In this document: positions 12,671 to 25,200 of the stretch, in pieces
How positions within the stretch are numbered: the stretch's first letter is position 1
Layout: each line of letters starts with the position of its first letter
The notes under the pieces: model-generated
Told to the model about the DNA's origin: nothing
What the model saw: only the letters and a program-made list of their open reading frames with translations
The model's database searches: none
NCBI GenBank assembly: GCA_022702545.1
Contig: JAHRBC010000001.1
Location: 4,030,001 to 4,094,000 of the forward strand
Direction: 5' to 3'
DNA length: 64,000 nt
Origin: Phycomyces nitens
Lineage: Eukaryota; Mucoromycota; Mucoromycetes; Mucorales; Phycomycetaceae
Program-made: the position numbers and the translations under genes

Positions 12671-13204
12671 GCAAAGAAAAGAAAAGAAATATAAACTAAC
12701 CTCGGCGTAATACAGCTATAAAAAAATTTCATTTTTTTTGGTGCTTGAAAAAGGGCAAGATGTGTGTTTCATTCCTAGATTAAAAACAACAGAGCTGAAG
12801 ATGTGGTATACAAGATGCCAATCAGGCATTTATTAAGGTGGCAATCTTACGTGATGGAGAGTTATTCGATTTTATTTCAAAGGAGAGGACCAAAGCAAAG
12901 ATAAAACAGCTAAAGGAAAAGAGAAAAAGAAAAAGTGCGATAAAACATATACTAAAAATATGAGAGAACCAATAAGAGCAGCCTAAAGAATATTAAAGAC
13001 TTAGTCTGTTTCTCTTAGATGAAGGCTCATTGCTCATTCCTAGTGGTGTAAACCTATATCAAACAGTAGAAATATTATATTAATATTAAATTGAGAATAT
13101 ATGAGCAACAAAAAAGCTCTAACTTATAGTACATCTGTCATGATTGGGGATTCAGCCTTGTCATCCGTTTGAAATACCTCATCTTCCGAAAGAAAAGAAC
13201 TGCT
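12671..13204. mobile_element. Element B1, continuation after A1
   Basis: This segment matches B2 at about 17099-17633 almost base for base and continues B1 after the A1 insertion. It ends at GAACTGCT, where B2 carries on with TGCTCTTTCC but this copy runs into the CACTGG terminus of A2. The right-hand half of B1 is not found anywhere else in the window. Confidence 0.9.
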
Positions 13205-15909
13205 CACTGGAAAAACCCCTCGATTTCACCTAGTATAAATGGTGCAGATGGGTACTAGAAACATAGAGCTTTTTTTCATCTCAGACATTATTTTTTTTAA
13301 AAATAAAACGTATAATTTTGATGCATCCTATTGGTTCAGGCAAAGGATCAAAGAACAATAGCCTTTTTCTTGTCTATAAAATGACAGCAAATAAAAATAT
13401 GTAGCACTTGTTTCCTTTTTTATCTCACAATCAAATAATATAAACTATGTCTTCTATTTCCGCACAAAACACTACTGCCTGTTACTGCAACAAATGCAGC
13501 AATAACCAGCAAGGATTCACTATTGTATCCAAGTGCACTTACCAATGCCATAGTAAGAGAGCAAGAACTGAAGAAACTGGCGAATTTGAGAGCAGTATGT
13601 ATACTAGTGTTAATTTTCATTTACTGCGCAATAATAACTTGTATTTTTCAATTGAACTCAGGCACACAAAGTGATATGATGGATTTGGACGTTGAGGGTA
13701 AAATATATTTATTTGAAAACCAGTGCAGATTAATAAACTAATCTAACCCATATTTGCAGCAATGCCGATTATTGAATCCGAATCCGTGGCAGTTGACAGT
13801 CAGCCCAGCTTACCTTTTGGGGATTATGACCAAATGGTTGATGCCGATCAACTTGACAATGAGGTCAATGGCGATGGTGCCGAAATCACCAACGACTCTG
13901 ACAATGACAGTGACGATGAAGCCGATGTTGAGGAGATTGAGGTCGAGGAGTTTGATAGTGAAGGTCAGTATTGAATAGCTATAATACAAAAGCAAGTAAA
14001 AATTGAGTGTTAATAATTTTCCTTTTTAAATAATAGACCCTTTTGCTACTCCTGGTATGCCCGAAAACCCAGTGCACAGAGCAATTGCCATTTTCGTTGT
14101 TCTGTTTGCATCCTGTTATGTGGTCAATAAGGGTGCTATTGTCTTGATTGAGTTCATCAACAAACTCTTGACGATTTACGGACAGGACTTCCAATTGCCC
14201 TCAAGCCTTTCTGGTCTCCAAAGCATGACGGGTTTCACTGCCTTGACCAAGGGTGTAAAGAGATTCGTTGTGTGCCAGGATTGCCACACGGTGTATGAGG
14301 AAGCTGGGTCTGCTCCACTTCGGTGCGATTCTGCTAAGCTCAGTTCCCAATCTGTATGTGGTTGTCAATTGATGAAGCAATCGTCATCTGGTGCTTTGGT
14401 TGCCAAGAGATCATACGTCTATCAGTCCGTCAAGCAGGCGTTGAGAGTCCTTTTCCTCCGCCCGGATTTTGAGACCAAGATTCGTCACTGGAACCAGGAG
14501 CTAAAAGTTGTAGACACCATGTGCGATATCTACGATGGTGCAATGTGGAAGAGTCTCCAGGACATGGGTGGTGTTTCGTTCGTTGCAGATCCACGTTCTT
14601 TGATGCTGACACTGAACATTGACTGGTTCCAGCCCTTTGATGGAATCAGCTATTCTTGTGGTGCCATCTATCTTGTAATCAATAATTTGCCTAGGGAGGA
14701 AAGGTTCAAGGCCGAAAATACTATTCTCGTCGGTCTGATGCCTGGACCCAAGGAGCCAAAGACAGATGAGATCAACAGTTATCTCAAGCCGTTGGTCGAT
14801 GAACTGGAGCAGTTGTTTGTTGGAATAAGGATCCCAACCTTTGAGTGCCCATCTGGTGTCAATGTCCGTGGTGCATTGTTGATGGTGGCGTGCGATATCC
14901 CAGCTGCAAGGAAGACGAGTGGGTTTATGGCACACAACAGCACCAATGCATGCTACAAGTGCAATCGTCAGTTCTCTCGTTTGGAGGGGTCAAACCAGGT
15001 GGATTTCCGTGGATTTGACTATTCACAATGGTCTCTTCGGACATCAGTTGACAACAGACACCATGCAACACTTTGGAAAGATGCCCAGACGATTTCCGAA
15101 AGGCATGGACTTGAAGTTGAGAATGGTGTACGATGGTCAGAGCTTCACCGCCTCCAGTATCTTGATCTTGTCCGCACAACTGTGGTGGACCCCATGCACA
15201 ACCTCTTCCTGGGAACTGCCAAGAGAATGGTTGAAAACTGGATCTCTGGTGGTGATTTGTCCAATGACGATCTTCTTGTGATGCAGGAGATAGCAGACAC
15301 CATGGAGCTGCCAAGTGATTACAGTTCACTAAAGACAAAGATTGCCAGGGGATTTCCATTCATGAAAGCAGACGAGTGGAAATCTTGGGTGCTGGTATAT
15401 TCGCCTGTTGCGTTGAAGCCCATTCTCCTGCGTCAAAAGTTTAACAGTTGGATGAACTTTGTGGATGCCTGCCGCCTGATTGTCAAGCCATCTGTGTCCT
15501 TCCAGGATGTTGACAATGCCCATCACCACCTTCAGCAATTCTGCCAAGAGTGCAAGCGCCTTTACCCTCCAAGTCTTCTCACCTGCAACATGCACCTACA
15601 CCTCCATCTTCATAAGACCATCAATGATTTTGGACCGGTGTACGGCTATTGGCTCTTTGGGTTTGAGAGGTACAACAGATTGCTAAAGAACGTGAGCACA
15701 AATGGAAAGAATGGGTTTGAGGCAACCTACATGCGGAAATTTGTCCAGGACGTATTCAAGAATGATTATGTCAATGCTGTTCTACAATCTCCAAGCCAAG
15801 ACATCTTCACTCCTCTCTTTTCAAACCTCCTCTCTGCCTCCACCTCTGCCTCTATCCCTACCCCCACACCCACACCCACACCAACACCAACACGACGCCC
15901 CACTACGGC

Positions 15910-16075
15910 GGAAAAAACGGTAGCTAACTACCGTTTTGGTAGCATTACTACCGTTTTTTCCCACCAAAAAAAACGGTAGTAAAGACTCTGTATAAGGCGA
16001 TTTCGGTAGCTGTTACTGTTTTTTTAGTGCGAAAAAAAAGGGTAGTTATGAGGCAGGAATAGGCACAGCTACCGT
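15910..16075. repeat. Subterminal inverted motif cluster of B2
   Basis: Short motifs ACGGTAG and CTACCGT occur repeatedly in both orientations (near 15917, 15928, 15948, 15974 and 16066), with degenerate copies between them. The same cluster is at 5470-5640 in B1, and a matching set is at 18930-19219. In CACTA elements such arrays bind the accessory protein; that role here is inference. Confidence 0.8.
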
Positions 16076-16342
16076 TTTTTTATCCAACCAAAATCGTTTC
16101 TTTATATACTATAGCCTCTCTTTTATATTACTTTATATACTAGCACCCATTCTTTTTTTACTGCCATTTATTTGAAATAATGGTTTATTTTTTATTATAA
16201 TTTCGATTTATTTCAAATAATATTAAAATATATATAATAATAATATAGAAACATACCAAAAGCAAATACTATTTAATATTATAAAACGTATATGGTACAA
16301 ACCTTTTACTCAATCTATACACGATGCCAACAACATGTTGTT

Positions 16343-16660
16343 ATGACTTGGATGGCCTTTGGTCTTCATTGATTGCTATAAAAATATTGTGGTCAGAGAA
16401 TGAAGCAATCAAATAAACCGAATATATTGTTTTGGGTAGCATACCAGTATATATTGTGCTTGTTAATCAGCGTGCCGAGCATCTTGTTGTGAATCACTGT
16501 CATGACTTGGAAGGCCTTTGGTCTTCATCAATTGCTATAAAGATATTGTGGTCAGAGAATGAAGCGATCAAATAAACCAAGCATATTGTTTTGGATAGCA
16601 TACCAGTATATATTGTGCTTGTTAATCGGTATACCAAGCATCTCTTGAATTAATGCCACT
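16343..16660. repeat. Tandem duplication of a 159-bp unit in B2
   Basis: Two adjacent copies of a unit starting ATGACTTGGA(T/A)GGCC begin near 16343 and 16502. B1 has a single copy at the same place (from about 5907), so this is a copy-number difference between the two B elements. The units differ by several transitions. Confidence 0.8.
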
Positions 16661-17948
16661 ATATGAAACGTACAGATGTAAATACTAGATGCAGTAGAAG
16701 GAGAATAGAGAATGCGCAATATGATTAATTAAAGAGTGTAAACATATTATAATATTCTTACCATAGAAAATATATTGCTGTAAAGTCAGCTCATAAGATT
16801 TAAAACTAATTCGAATATAATGGTAGTTGGCAGAATGAGTACATCATTAAGAAAACAATATGCATATTCTACAGAGATTCCCAGGTGGGGAGGTGGGGAA
16901 CGACAAACTTTAGTGTAATATAGCTGTAAAAAATTTTCACCTTTTTTAGTGTCTGAAAAATTATGAGATGAGTGTTTCATTCCTTGATTAAAGATAGCAG
17001 AGCTGAAGATGTGGTATACAAGATTCCAATCGGATGTTTATGTAATTGACAACCTTACATAAGGGAGGGTCATTTAGTTTTATTTCAAAAAAGTAGAGCA
17101 AAGAAAAGAAAAGAAATATAAACTAACCTCGGCGTAATACAGCTATAAAAAAATTTCATTTTTTTTGGTGCTTGAAAAAGGGCAAGATGTGTGTTTCATT
17201 CCTAGATTAAAAACAACAGAGCTGAAGATGTGGTATACAAGATGCCAATCGGGCATTTATTAAGGTGGCAATCTTACGTGATGGAGAGTTATTCGATTTT
17301 ATTTCAAAGGAGAGGACCAAAGCAAAGATAAAACAGCTAAAGGAAAAGAGGAAAAGAAAAAGTGCGCTAAAACATATACTAAAAATATGAGAGAACCAAT
17401 AAGAGCAGCCTAAAGAATATTAAAGACTTAGTCTGTTTCTCTTAGATGAAGGCTCATTGCTCATTCCTAGTGGTGTAAACCTATATCAAACAGTAGAAAT
17501 ATTATATTAATATTAAATTGAGAATAGATGAGCAACAAAAAAGCTCTAACTTATAGTACATCTGTCATGATTGGGGATTCAGCCTCGTCATCCGTTTGAA
17601 ATACCTCATCTTCCGAAAGAAAAGAACTGCTTGCTCTTTCCTGCTATAACATAATAAAAATATTGTATTAATTATAATGTATATTCAAATGTTTGTTAAT
17701 TAATAAACTTGCCTGGCTGTTCTCTGCTATTTTTCTCTTACAAGTCTGGTTTGCACTCTTAAAGGTGTCTTGAAGAAGATTCTTGGCACACCACATTCTT
17801 TTGCACTTGTAAATGTGGAGTGCTATTGTCCTAGCCGTGCCTCACTGGCCACAATCATTGATGACAGGTACGTTGATTTTGTCATCATTGACCAAGAAGT
17901 GTCTTTGCTGCTGTTGCTATTATTAGTCAAATAATCTCTTACCTACCC

Positions 17949-18826
17949 ATGGAAAAAGTAATTAGAGTATACTCCAAGCTTATCACGTCAAACTTGAAGG
18001 GCGGTAGAAATACCAGTTTGCTTGATGAGCACTTTGCTGTTCATAGCTTTGTCAGTTCAGCAAACAGCTCTCAGAATTATCCTAGTACAAGTCAGCCGTC
18101 CACATATAATGAAGCAAGTTTCTTAGATCTTCCAGATGGTGTAAGTGCTGCCCAGCTATGGGAGCCATTCAACTGACATGCCAGCTTGAATGATGATGAC
18201 TTGGAAGGTGTCAGCAGCCCTGTTGTCAAGAATACTTTGGCAAAGTACTATGTGCGAAACAGTGGTATGGACAGTATTGAACTTGATGACCCGACGATTG
18301 TTGTTGCTTCTCATCTTTGGAAAAATTCAACCGTACATTCTTCATGTATGTACCGAAGAATAAAAAACGAGACCAGACGTGGCAATCATCATGTGATGTT
18401 CACCTGTCCATACAGAAAGTGAGTATTGGTATTAGTCAAAATACAAAATAGAGATCACTCGCATTTTTTATATTTTTATCTAGCCGTCGCAATATAACTA
18501 TTCAAAGCTGGTTTGTTGGCACCGTGGAATTTTATTTTGAGCATAAAGAGGTTGATGGCACACCGCACTTTCTGGCATTCGTTGAAGTGATGAAAGAGCA
18601 TGGTACAGCAGCCCATGACTCATCTGTGCCAATCGTAATACGGCGGTCACACAGCTCAACTGGACAAACAACCCAGCCAAAATATGCTGTTAATGTGGAT
18701 GACATTCAGCATCAAGTTGGGCTCATCCAGTACCCTCCGAGTAGTAATCAGTTCTTTATCATTGCACCATATTACGTGTTTAATGACAATCTGCGTGTGA
18801 CCATGGGGAACCTTGCCACTTTATAA
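17949..18826 (+). pseudogene. C-terminal remnant of a C-type Tnp2 transposase (B2)
   Basis: Three open segments (17949-18173, 18186-18422 and 18483-18826) resemble the end of the element C transposase. The first has VIRVYSKLITSNLKGGRN, comparable with AIGKYSRAIKSNSAIGVNAG in C. The last has WFVGTVEFYFEHK followed by FLAFVEVMK, comparable with FFGKVVLFFEH and LALVLVF in C. A short intron separates the second and third segments (GTGAGTATTGG donor at 18421). A stop near 18174 breaks the first two. The catalytic core is missing, so this copy cannot supply transposase. The unexplained stretch 17634-17948 has faint coding character but no clean frame. Confidence 0.75.
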
Positions 18827-20022
18827 AAATTTTCTTTTTCTTTTTTCTTTCCTTATAAATATCAATACCAAATAAAATAAAATAAAATGGCTAATAATGT
18901 CAAAAATAAAAATTCGGTTTCAAAAAAACGGTAGCATAACTACCGTTTTGTTCACACAGGCGAAAAATTATTTTTCTCAAAAATGCGCAACATCTTTAAC
19001 ACCAAATAAAATGCTCATTTCAATAAACAAGGTTGCCTAAAAACTTACGAGCCATTTCTATGGTACTACAACTACCTCATTGCCTGATGAAAAGACATTC
19101 CATGCGACTTTTATGAATCGGCATCGATGACATTACCTTTCAACCACAATCTGCGGAGATAAAGTGCTCAAAAATCATAAAAAACGGTAGTTATGCTACC
19201 GTTTTCGGCACAGCTACCGGTCCTTCCGCCGTAGTGCCGTTCAGATTGCTGGATTTCATCGAAGCTTCAGAGAATTCTGAATTCCCAATCAAGGGTAATG
19301 AGCCTCTTCCCCCCTCTGCGTTTCCTCTGCTTCAAAAGTCTGCCACAAAAATGAGTGATATTGACTATCCTCAATTGTTGGCTTACTATGTGGATACGTA
19401 TGACATTGACACCCTCCAGCATTATCAACATGCCACTTCTTCTTCGTTGTTTGTTGACAATCAGATCGTGAAGCTGAAATCGATAAATCTCCTTGGCCAA
19501 GTTTATCGTGGACACAATAGCTCTGGAAATGGTAGATCTCGTGTACAAGCTTTGTTTGGTAGCAGCACTGGTGAGAACCAGACCGCCTATACTGGGCAGA
19601 TACAGTATATTTTTGTTCATCAGTTTACGCCGCCTCTCTCTGCCTCTGTCCGTTTAAATCGTCGTGGCTATCAAAGCCAGCATGTCTTTGCCTTTGTGCG
19701 ATGGAATGGTGTCTGTTATGAACGATCACGCGAAGATGAAGGTGTTGACATCTGTTTGCCCAGTTTTTCTCCTGCTACCAATGAGTGCATCTTGCCAGTG
19801 CATTGCCTTCTTTTGGAAGTTGCGACTGCCACACACACAAGCCGAAATGGTATAAAGAGGATGCTGGTCATTCCTTTGCCAAAGAAACTTTGCGTGTAAT
19901 AAAAAAAAATATCTTTTCTCTTTTATAAAGAACAAACAGAAATAGCATTGCCTTTATAAATGTTGTCAAAACGTAACGCGTGTCAAAAAAAAATAGATGG
20001 AGAGATAAAAAAAATTATTTTA

Positions 20023-21211
20023 TTAAAGCCCATGTCTAAGAACCCACTGAGAAAGACTGGGATTTAAATTGGTCGGGACTGCCACGTCCACAGTTCTGCC
20101 ATAAACCCTTGACAGCAACTGGTGAGAGTTTGCTCCAAGTTGGAGACCAACGAATCTATCAATGACTTGGATAAATCGGTTGTACTATCAATTGCACATT
20201 AGTAATCTAAAGTCATCCAAAATATTATTTATAATCAGCTCAACAACTCACTTCATCGCTTCTCCAACTTGGGCGGACAGTCCGAATCACACATCTTCTT
20301 CCAGTTTCGGAGACTTCGTCATCCGATTCTCCTCCGGACATTGCTTCCTTGGGGAGTGTATTGGCACAATCCCGGCCCATCTCTTGGTTGATGGCAACCA
20401 TGTTGCTGCCGTATGCCTTTGTTCGGCGCTTGTGGTTCTAATAATAACCTTGTTATTATTTTTTGGAATAGATTTTTAATATATCAAGGATAACTTACTT
20501 CACCAGCACGTCTGGCTCTCCGTGAACGTGTGTTTGTGATCTCTTTTGCAGCAGCAGAGATCTTCTCCTGTTTGCATCTGTTGATGAAGTTTTTGTGGAG
20601 CTTATCACGAAGATCCTTGGTTCTCATCCCATCACCAGCAAACTTGTGCTCCAGGACGACAAGAAGCCTGTTCACTAACTCCTTGTTTGGAGTCACATTA
20701 AAGTGAACATCCGTGTTCCACCTGGGCTTGTTAGTGTTGGCCAAGATCTCTGCTGGAGTATTTGCATGGAAATTTGGCTCCCACAAGAACTCACGGATCT
20801 TTCTCTGATATAGTAAACAAGTTAATGAATTGATAATATAGTATAAGGTATAATGCTTACATTGACCTCCACTGATGTTTTATGGCTGGGTCCGGCCAAA
20901 CCAATGGCCTCCACAACCGCAACATTGCTGGGTTCACTGGTGGCAGTGGCAGGAACCTCTTCTCCAAAATTGTCAATGGCCTTAATGGCTTCACGGGTTC
21001 CAGCAATGATGACACCAAGTCTGGCATCCATCGTTACCAGTTTGGTGTTGGAGGTCACCAACTCGCCTTCTACATTGGTGACCTTATCTTCCACTCTGGT
21101 CATGTTGTCTTGAATTCCAGAGAGCATCTCGACAATTTGCTCCATGTTGGCAGGAGTGAGAGCAGGAGCAGGAGTGGGACAAGGAGCAATCAATCTTCTT
21201 TGGTTAACCAT
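20023..21211 (-). CDS. CACTA-like element gene 2 (A2), accessory protein of unknown function
   Basis: Exons are 21211-20861, 20804-20499, 20437-20252 and 20184-20023, giving 334 aa with all introns in phase 0. Exon 1 is predicted to form a helical segment (NMEQIVEMLSGIQDNMTRVE...) ending in a low-complexity Ala/Pro/Thr region. Exon 2 is exactly 102 codons and contains NKPRWNTDVHFN, TPNKELVNRLLVVLE and a basic end RSRRARRAGE. Exon 3 has the EAMSGGESDDE and RPSWRSDE signature. It is convergent with the A2 transposase gene, with about 120 bp between the two stop codons. The frame is intact. Confidence 0.87.
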
Positions 21212-21674
21212 TTTCTAGAATATGGTAAAGTATATTTCGATTATAATTATTAGTTTTTGTTCAATTGAAATAAAAATAAATATAATATACATACAAAAAC
21301 TGTTTTGTTGGGTGGGTGAGTAAGTGTGTGTGTGTGTGTGTGTGTGTGTAAAGGTAAGAGAGGTTGAATATCAAAAAGGCCGTTATATATAGGCATTTTG
21401 AATGACTATAAAGATGTTCCTCTATTGTCTTGAAGCACTGAGATGCAAATCGGCCTTGATATTGTTTTTGGGCTCAATCCATCATGCTTTCCGCAGCATG
21501 CTTCAAAGGTGAAAAAAAATTTCAGACTCTCTCCTTTTTTTTTTGGTTCCCTTTATTTTTCCTTTTCCTTGCTTTTTTGATATTGGCGCCTTTCTCTGGT
21601 AAGACATTTTTTATACCTCTTTATACACACAAATTAACCTCTTTTTCATAGATGTGCACTCCCATTGCAACTCA
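21212..21674. other. A2 region upstream of gene 2, up to the A3 insertion
   Basis: This is a noncoding stretch with a (GT)n microsatellite near 21322-21349. It would contain the divergent promoter region for gene 2 and the tail unit. A3 sits at its end; the A2 tail resumes at 29446. The sequence 21600-21674 plus 29446 onward resembles 63300-63420 in A6. Confidence 0.6.
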
Positions 21675-22257
21675 CACTACAAAAACTGGTCGATTTCATG
21701 TGAGGGAATGTGGTAAATATTTGATCATCAGTAGACCCAAATTGATGTTAAAATGGGTTTTTGATTTATAGTGGAGATGATAATAATGTGTTATATGATT
21801 GGGTAATAAAGCTATTGTCTTTTTTTCTTGAGGAGAATTGATTTGAGACATATATTTTTTGCTAATTGAGAGTCGCAGAATCAATATGAACAATGGGCTT
21901 CAAATAAAAACAATTTTGAAAAAGGTGGTTGACAAATATGAGATAAAAGAGTAATTTGAAACATGTTTCAAATTGCCGCAGATTCAAGGAAGAACATATT
22001 ACATCTTGAAATTTGTTTCAAATAGATGTCCAGTAATACGATATTGTTCAAGACATCCGTAAACCAATCAGTAGATTTATAACGCTTTAAACTACTACGA
22101 CTCAATAATTACTGCTTATAGTAAATTGCCGATTTTATTATCAATGTCAATTATGATAGTTTGTCAGTAAAATAACTATAAAAGATATGAAATAAACTAT
22201 GTTCCTGAATCATTTTCCTTTCTTGACAATTAAAACCAATTACAAAAACAAACAAAC
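21675..22257. promoter_or_regulatory. A3 5' region upstream of transposase
   Basis: About 580 bp lie between the terminus and the gene 1 ATG at 22258, with no coding potential. This must include the promoter and subterminal binding sites. ACATGTTTCAAATT-type short repeats (GAAACATGTTTCAAATTG at 21958 and AAATTTGTTTCAAATAG at 22009) are candidates for the binding motifs. No TATA box can be assigned with confidence. Confidence 0.45.
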
Positions 22258-25200
22258 ATGTCTACATACTCCAACAACCAACTCGAATGCAAGTGCTCTG
22301 TCTGCTCTCCCAATGGTAGAGGTTTTGCCCTTGTGTCTGCTCAGACATTTAAAAGACATGCTTCTGATGATATTGTAAGACGTTTCATGAGAGACAATTG
22401 TAAGTATATGGCATTTATTATTCATGTATTCATATAATTAATTTCTTTTTTTTAAAAAAAATAGTATTGCCAACTGGCACAACTCATTTGCAGAATGCCG
22501 ATGCAATGGAGATTGATGCCGAGATCAATGATGCCGAAGAGAATGTTGAATGTAAGTATATGACTTTATTTATATACAATATAATAAATTGTGATCACTT
22601 GCAATGGTATTCTTTATGTAACAAAATATGAAAACTTACCTTTTGCTCTTGCTATATTATTATTTTTAGTTGAAAGTGAAGATGCCGTTGACAATGAGTT
22701 GAATGCTTCGGTTGATTCTGAAGATGAAGTTGAAGAACTTGAAGGTTAGTACAAAATAAATAAGCATATATCATATATTAATACGAAAACCAAATAGAGC
22801 AATTTGAAGCGTCTATGCCCGCGGACCCTCTTCATGCCTTTGTTGCCGCCTTTGCTGCTTTCTTCATCTCAAAATATGTCGTCAATTCGGGTGGTTCGAT
22901 CTTGATAAAGTTTCTGAACGAGGTCCTGTCTCACTTTGGCCAATCCTTCAGTCTTCCATCCAGCTTGAGTGGCCTCAACTCAATGACTGGCATGACAGCT
23001 TTATCCAAGAGTATCCAGCGTTTTGTGGCATGCGGCGATTGTCACAAGACGTACTTGGAATCTGAAGGTGTTCCCCGATGCTGCGATTTCGAGAGGCTCT
23101 CTGGAAATACTTGTGGAAGCCAGCTCTTCCAGGCTCCTCCAAGAAACACGTCCTTGCCCAACAAGGTGTATATGTACAGCCCGATCATCAGTGCATTGTC
23201 AGTCCTGTTTCGCCGCCCTGGATTCGAGGAATCCATCAACCATTGGAGAGCAAGACAGCAAGTCCCTGGCATGATGTTTGACATCTACGATGGTGCCAAG
23301 TGGAGTGAGTTGAAAGATGGCAATGATAGGCAATTCGTGGATCATGAGCGATCTCTCATGCTCACCATGAACATCGATTGGTTCCAGCCTTTCGATGGGG
23401 TTACATACTCTTGCGGAGCCATCTATCTCTCTGTTAATAATTTGCCGAGGGCCGAACGTTACAAGAAGGAGAATGTTCTCCTTGTCGGTCTAATGCCTGG
23501 ACCAAAGGAAGCCAAGACAAGCGAGATCAACCACTACCTCCGTCCCCTTGTTGCCGAGCTCAAATCCTTGTATGTGGGTGTGGTGATGCCAACGGCGCAG
23601 TGTCCTTCTGGTGCCTTGGTTCGTGCCGCCCTTCTTCTTGTCGCCTGTGACATCCCTGCCGCCAGGAAAACATGTGGATTCACGTCCCATGCAAGTACTA
23701 ATGCATGTCACAAGTGCAACCGCCAGTTCTCTCGCCTCCCAGGCAATGGTGGTGTTGACTATTCTGGGTTTGTCTTCTCCGAGTGGGTGGCTCGCACTGA
23801 TCAAGAGAATCGCCGTGATGCTGTGGCCTGGAAGAACGCGTCCAGTGAGGTAGAAAGAAAGAGGATGGAAAAGGAGAATGGAGTCCGCTGGTCGGAACTC
23901 CACGATCTTGAGTACTTTAATGCAGTGGAATGCACCATAATAGATCCAATGCATAACCTCTTTCTGGGAACCGCCAAAAGGATGATGGAGAAGTGGAGAT
24001 CGGCTGGTCTGCTCACAAACAGAGACCTGGCCGCCATGCAGCAAGACTCCGAGAAGATGGTCCTCCCTCCCGATTATACGCCATTGAGAAAGAAGATTGG
24101 TAAGGACTTTCCATTCATGAAGGCGGATGAATGGAAGTCCTGGTGTCTGGTGTATTCTCCTGTTCTCCTGCGCGGCCGTTTGCCCGATGTCCACCTTGGC
24201 AATTGGATATCGTTTGTTAATGCTTGTCAGTACCTCGTCAAGCCTAGCATTTCTATGGTCGAGCTGGAAGAAGCACACAGTTCCCTAGAGGCATTCTGCA
24301 GACAATGCCAAGTGTTGTATGGTGCGGACCTACTCTCGCTGAATATGCATCTCCATCTGCATCTTCGTGAGACCACCTTCAACTTTGGCCCGGTGTATGG
24401 ATATTGGTTGTTCAGTTTTGAGAGATTCAATGGCGTTCTCAAGAATTTCTCGACGAACCAAAGAGATGGCTTCGAGGCAACCTATATGAAGAGGTACCAC
24501 GAAGACGCATACAAAGGAGACCTCCTGCGTATGCTTGCACCAGTTCTTGTGCAATCTCGGGCTGATATCCTTGCTGAGCTCACTGCCACCACCGCTGTCA
24601 CTGCCGCCACTGCCGCCACCGTTTCCACCTTGTCATTTGATCTGAATGCATTTCTTGCTGCTGCCGAGACAGACTTTGACATTGTGAAGGGCAACGAGCC
24701 ATTGCCGCCATCTGCACTTCCTTTGGCTCTGAAGGAAGAGGTCACCATGAAGGAGAGCGAGTACCAGTGCCTCTTGGAGTACTATCGTGAGGTGTACAAC
24801 AATGAGCAACTTGCTCATTACCGCCAGGCCGGTCCCTCCCAAACCATAGTCAATAATCGTATCCAGAAAATCCCTTCCATCGATCTTCTTGGCCAGGTGT
24901 ACAAAGGCAGTGATGGGACTATACGACGTGGGTCATTCATCCAGGCATTGTTCAAGACAAGTGATGATCAATATACCAATGCATACACCGGCCAGATTCA
25001 GTACCTCTTTGTGAATACTGCCACAAACTCGTTTGCTGGTCAATCGAGTCGGCATGTGTTTGCATATGTACGTTGGTATAGAGAGGCCAGTTCGCAGCCC
25101 AGGAGTGATGAAGGTGTAGAAGTGAATGAGTTGGAGTTTGAGCCGAGCAGTCTTCATGATATTCTCCCTGTACATAGAATTCTGTTGTCTGTTGCTGTAG

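Larger units (their letters stand above)
15901..19236 (+). mobile_element. Element B2, complete non-autonomous CACTACGG element
   Basis: B2 is 3,336 bp with 12-bp perfect inverted ends CACTACGGCGGA/TCCGCCGTAGTG. The flanks are CC on both sides, and a 2-bp duplication is also what the interrupted reading frame of A2 requires. ACGGTAG/CTACCGT motifs cluster in both subterminal regions (15916-16072 and 18930-19219). The only coding trace is the last third of a transposase related to that of element C (about 17949-18826). The left 1.2 kb is shared with B1 at very high identity. The ends resemble those of C (CACTACGGGAAA), so B is likely a deletion derivative mobilised by a C-type transposase. Confidence 0.93.
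13447..19899 (+). pseudogene. Tnp2-type transposase gene (A2), split by element B2
   Basis: Exons are 13447-13594 (finger: CYCNKCSNNQQGF...CHSKRAR), 13662-13697, 13760-13963 (acidic, Asp/Glu-rich) and 14037-15900 continuing at 19239-19899. The core shows LNIDWFQPFDGISYSCGAIY, VACDIPAARK, DPMHNLFLGTAKRM and HLHKTINDFGPVYGYW. B2 entered just after a Pro-Thr repeat (CCCACACC-type codons, 15860-15892). Leaving out 15901-19238, that is B2 plus one copy of the CC duplication, the exon lengths sum to 2,913 nt, exactly 971 codons. The reading frame is therefore undamaged apart from the insertion. The C-terminal part after 19239 has GNEPLPPSAFPL and the ILPVHCLLLEVA motif. Exon 3 ends at a GTCAGT donor. 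Confidence 0.92.

Noticed and set aside
15910..16075. CRISPR-like array from repeated ACGGTAG/CTACCGT
   Set aside because: The repeats are short, in both orientations and irregularly spaced, without spacers of constant length; they sit at transposon ends.
20162..20479. Plus-strand open frame overlapping A2 gene 2
   Set aside because: It is antisense to exons 3 and 4 of gene 2, which match A6 and A5 in splice sites and protein sequence.
23490..24278. 262-codon minus-strand open frame inside the A3 transposase
   Set aside because: It is antisense to a strongly conserved exon; its openness comes from codon bias on the other strand.
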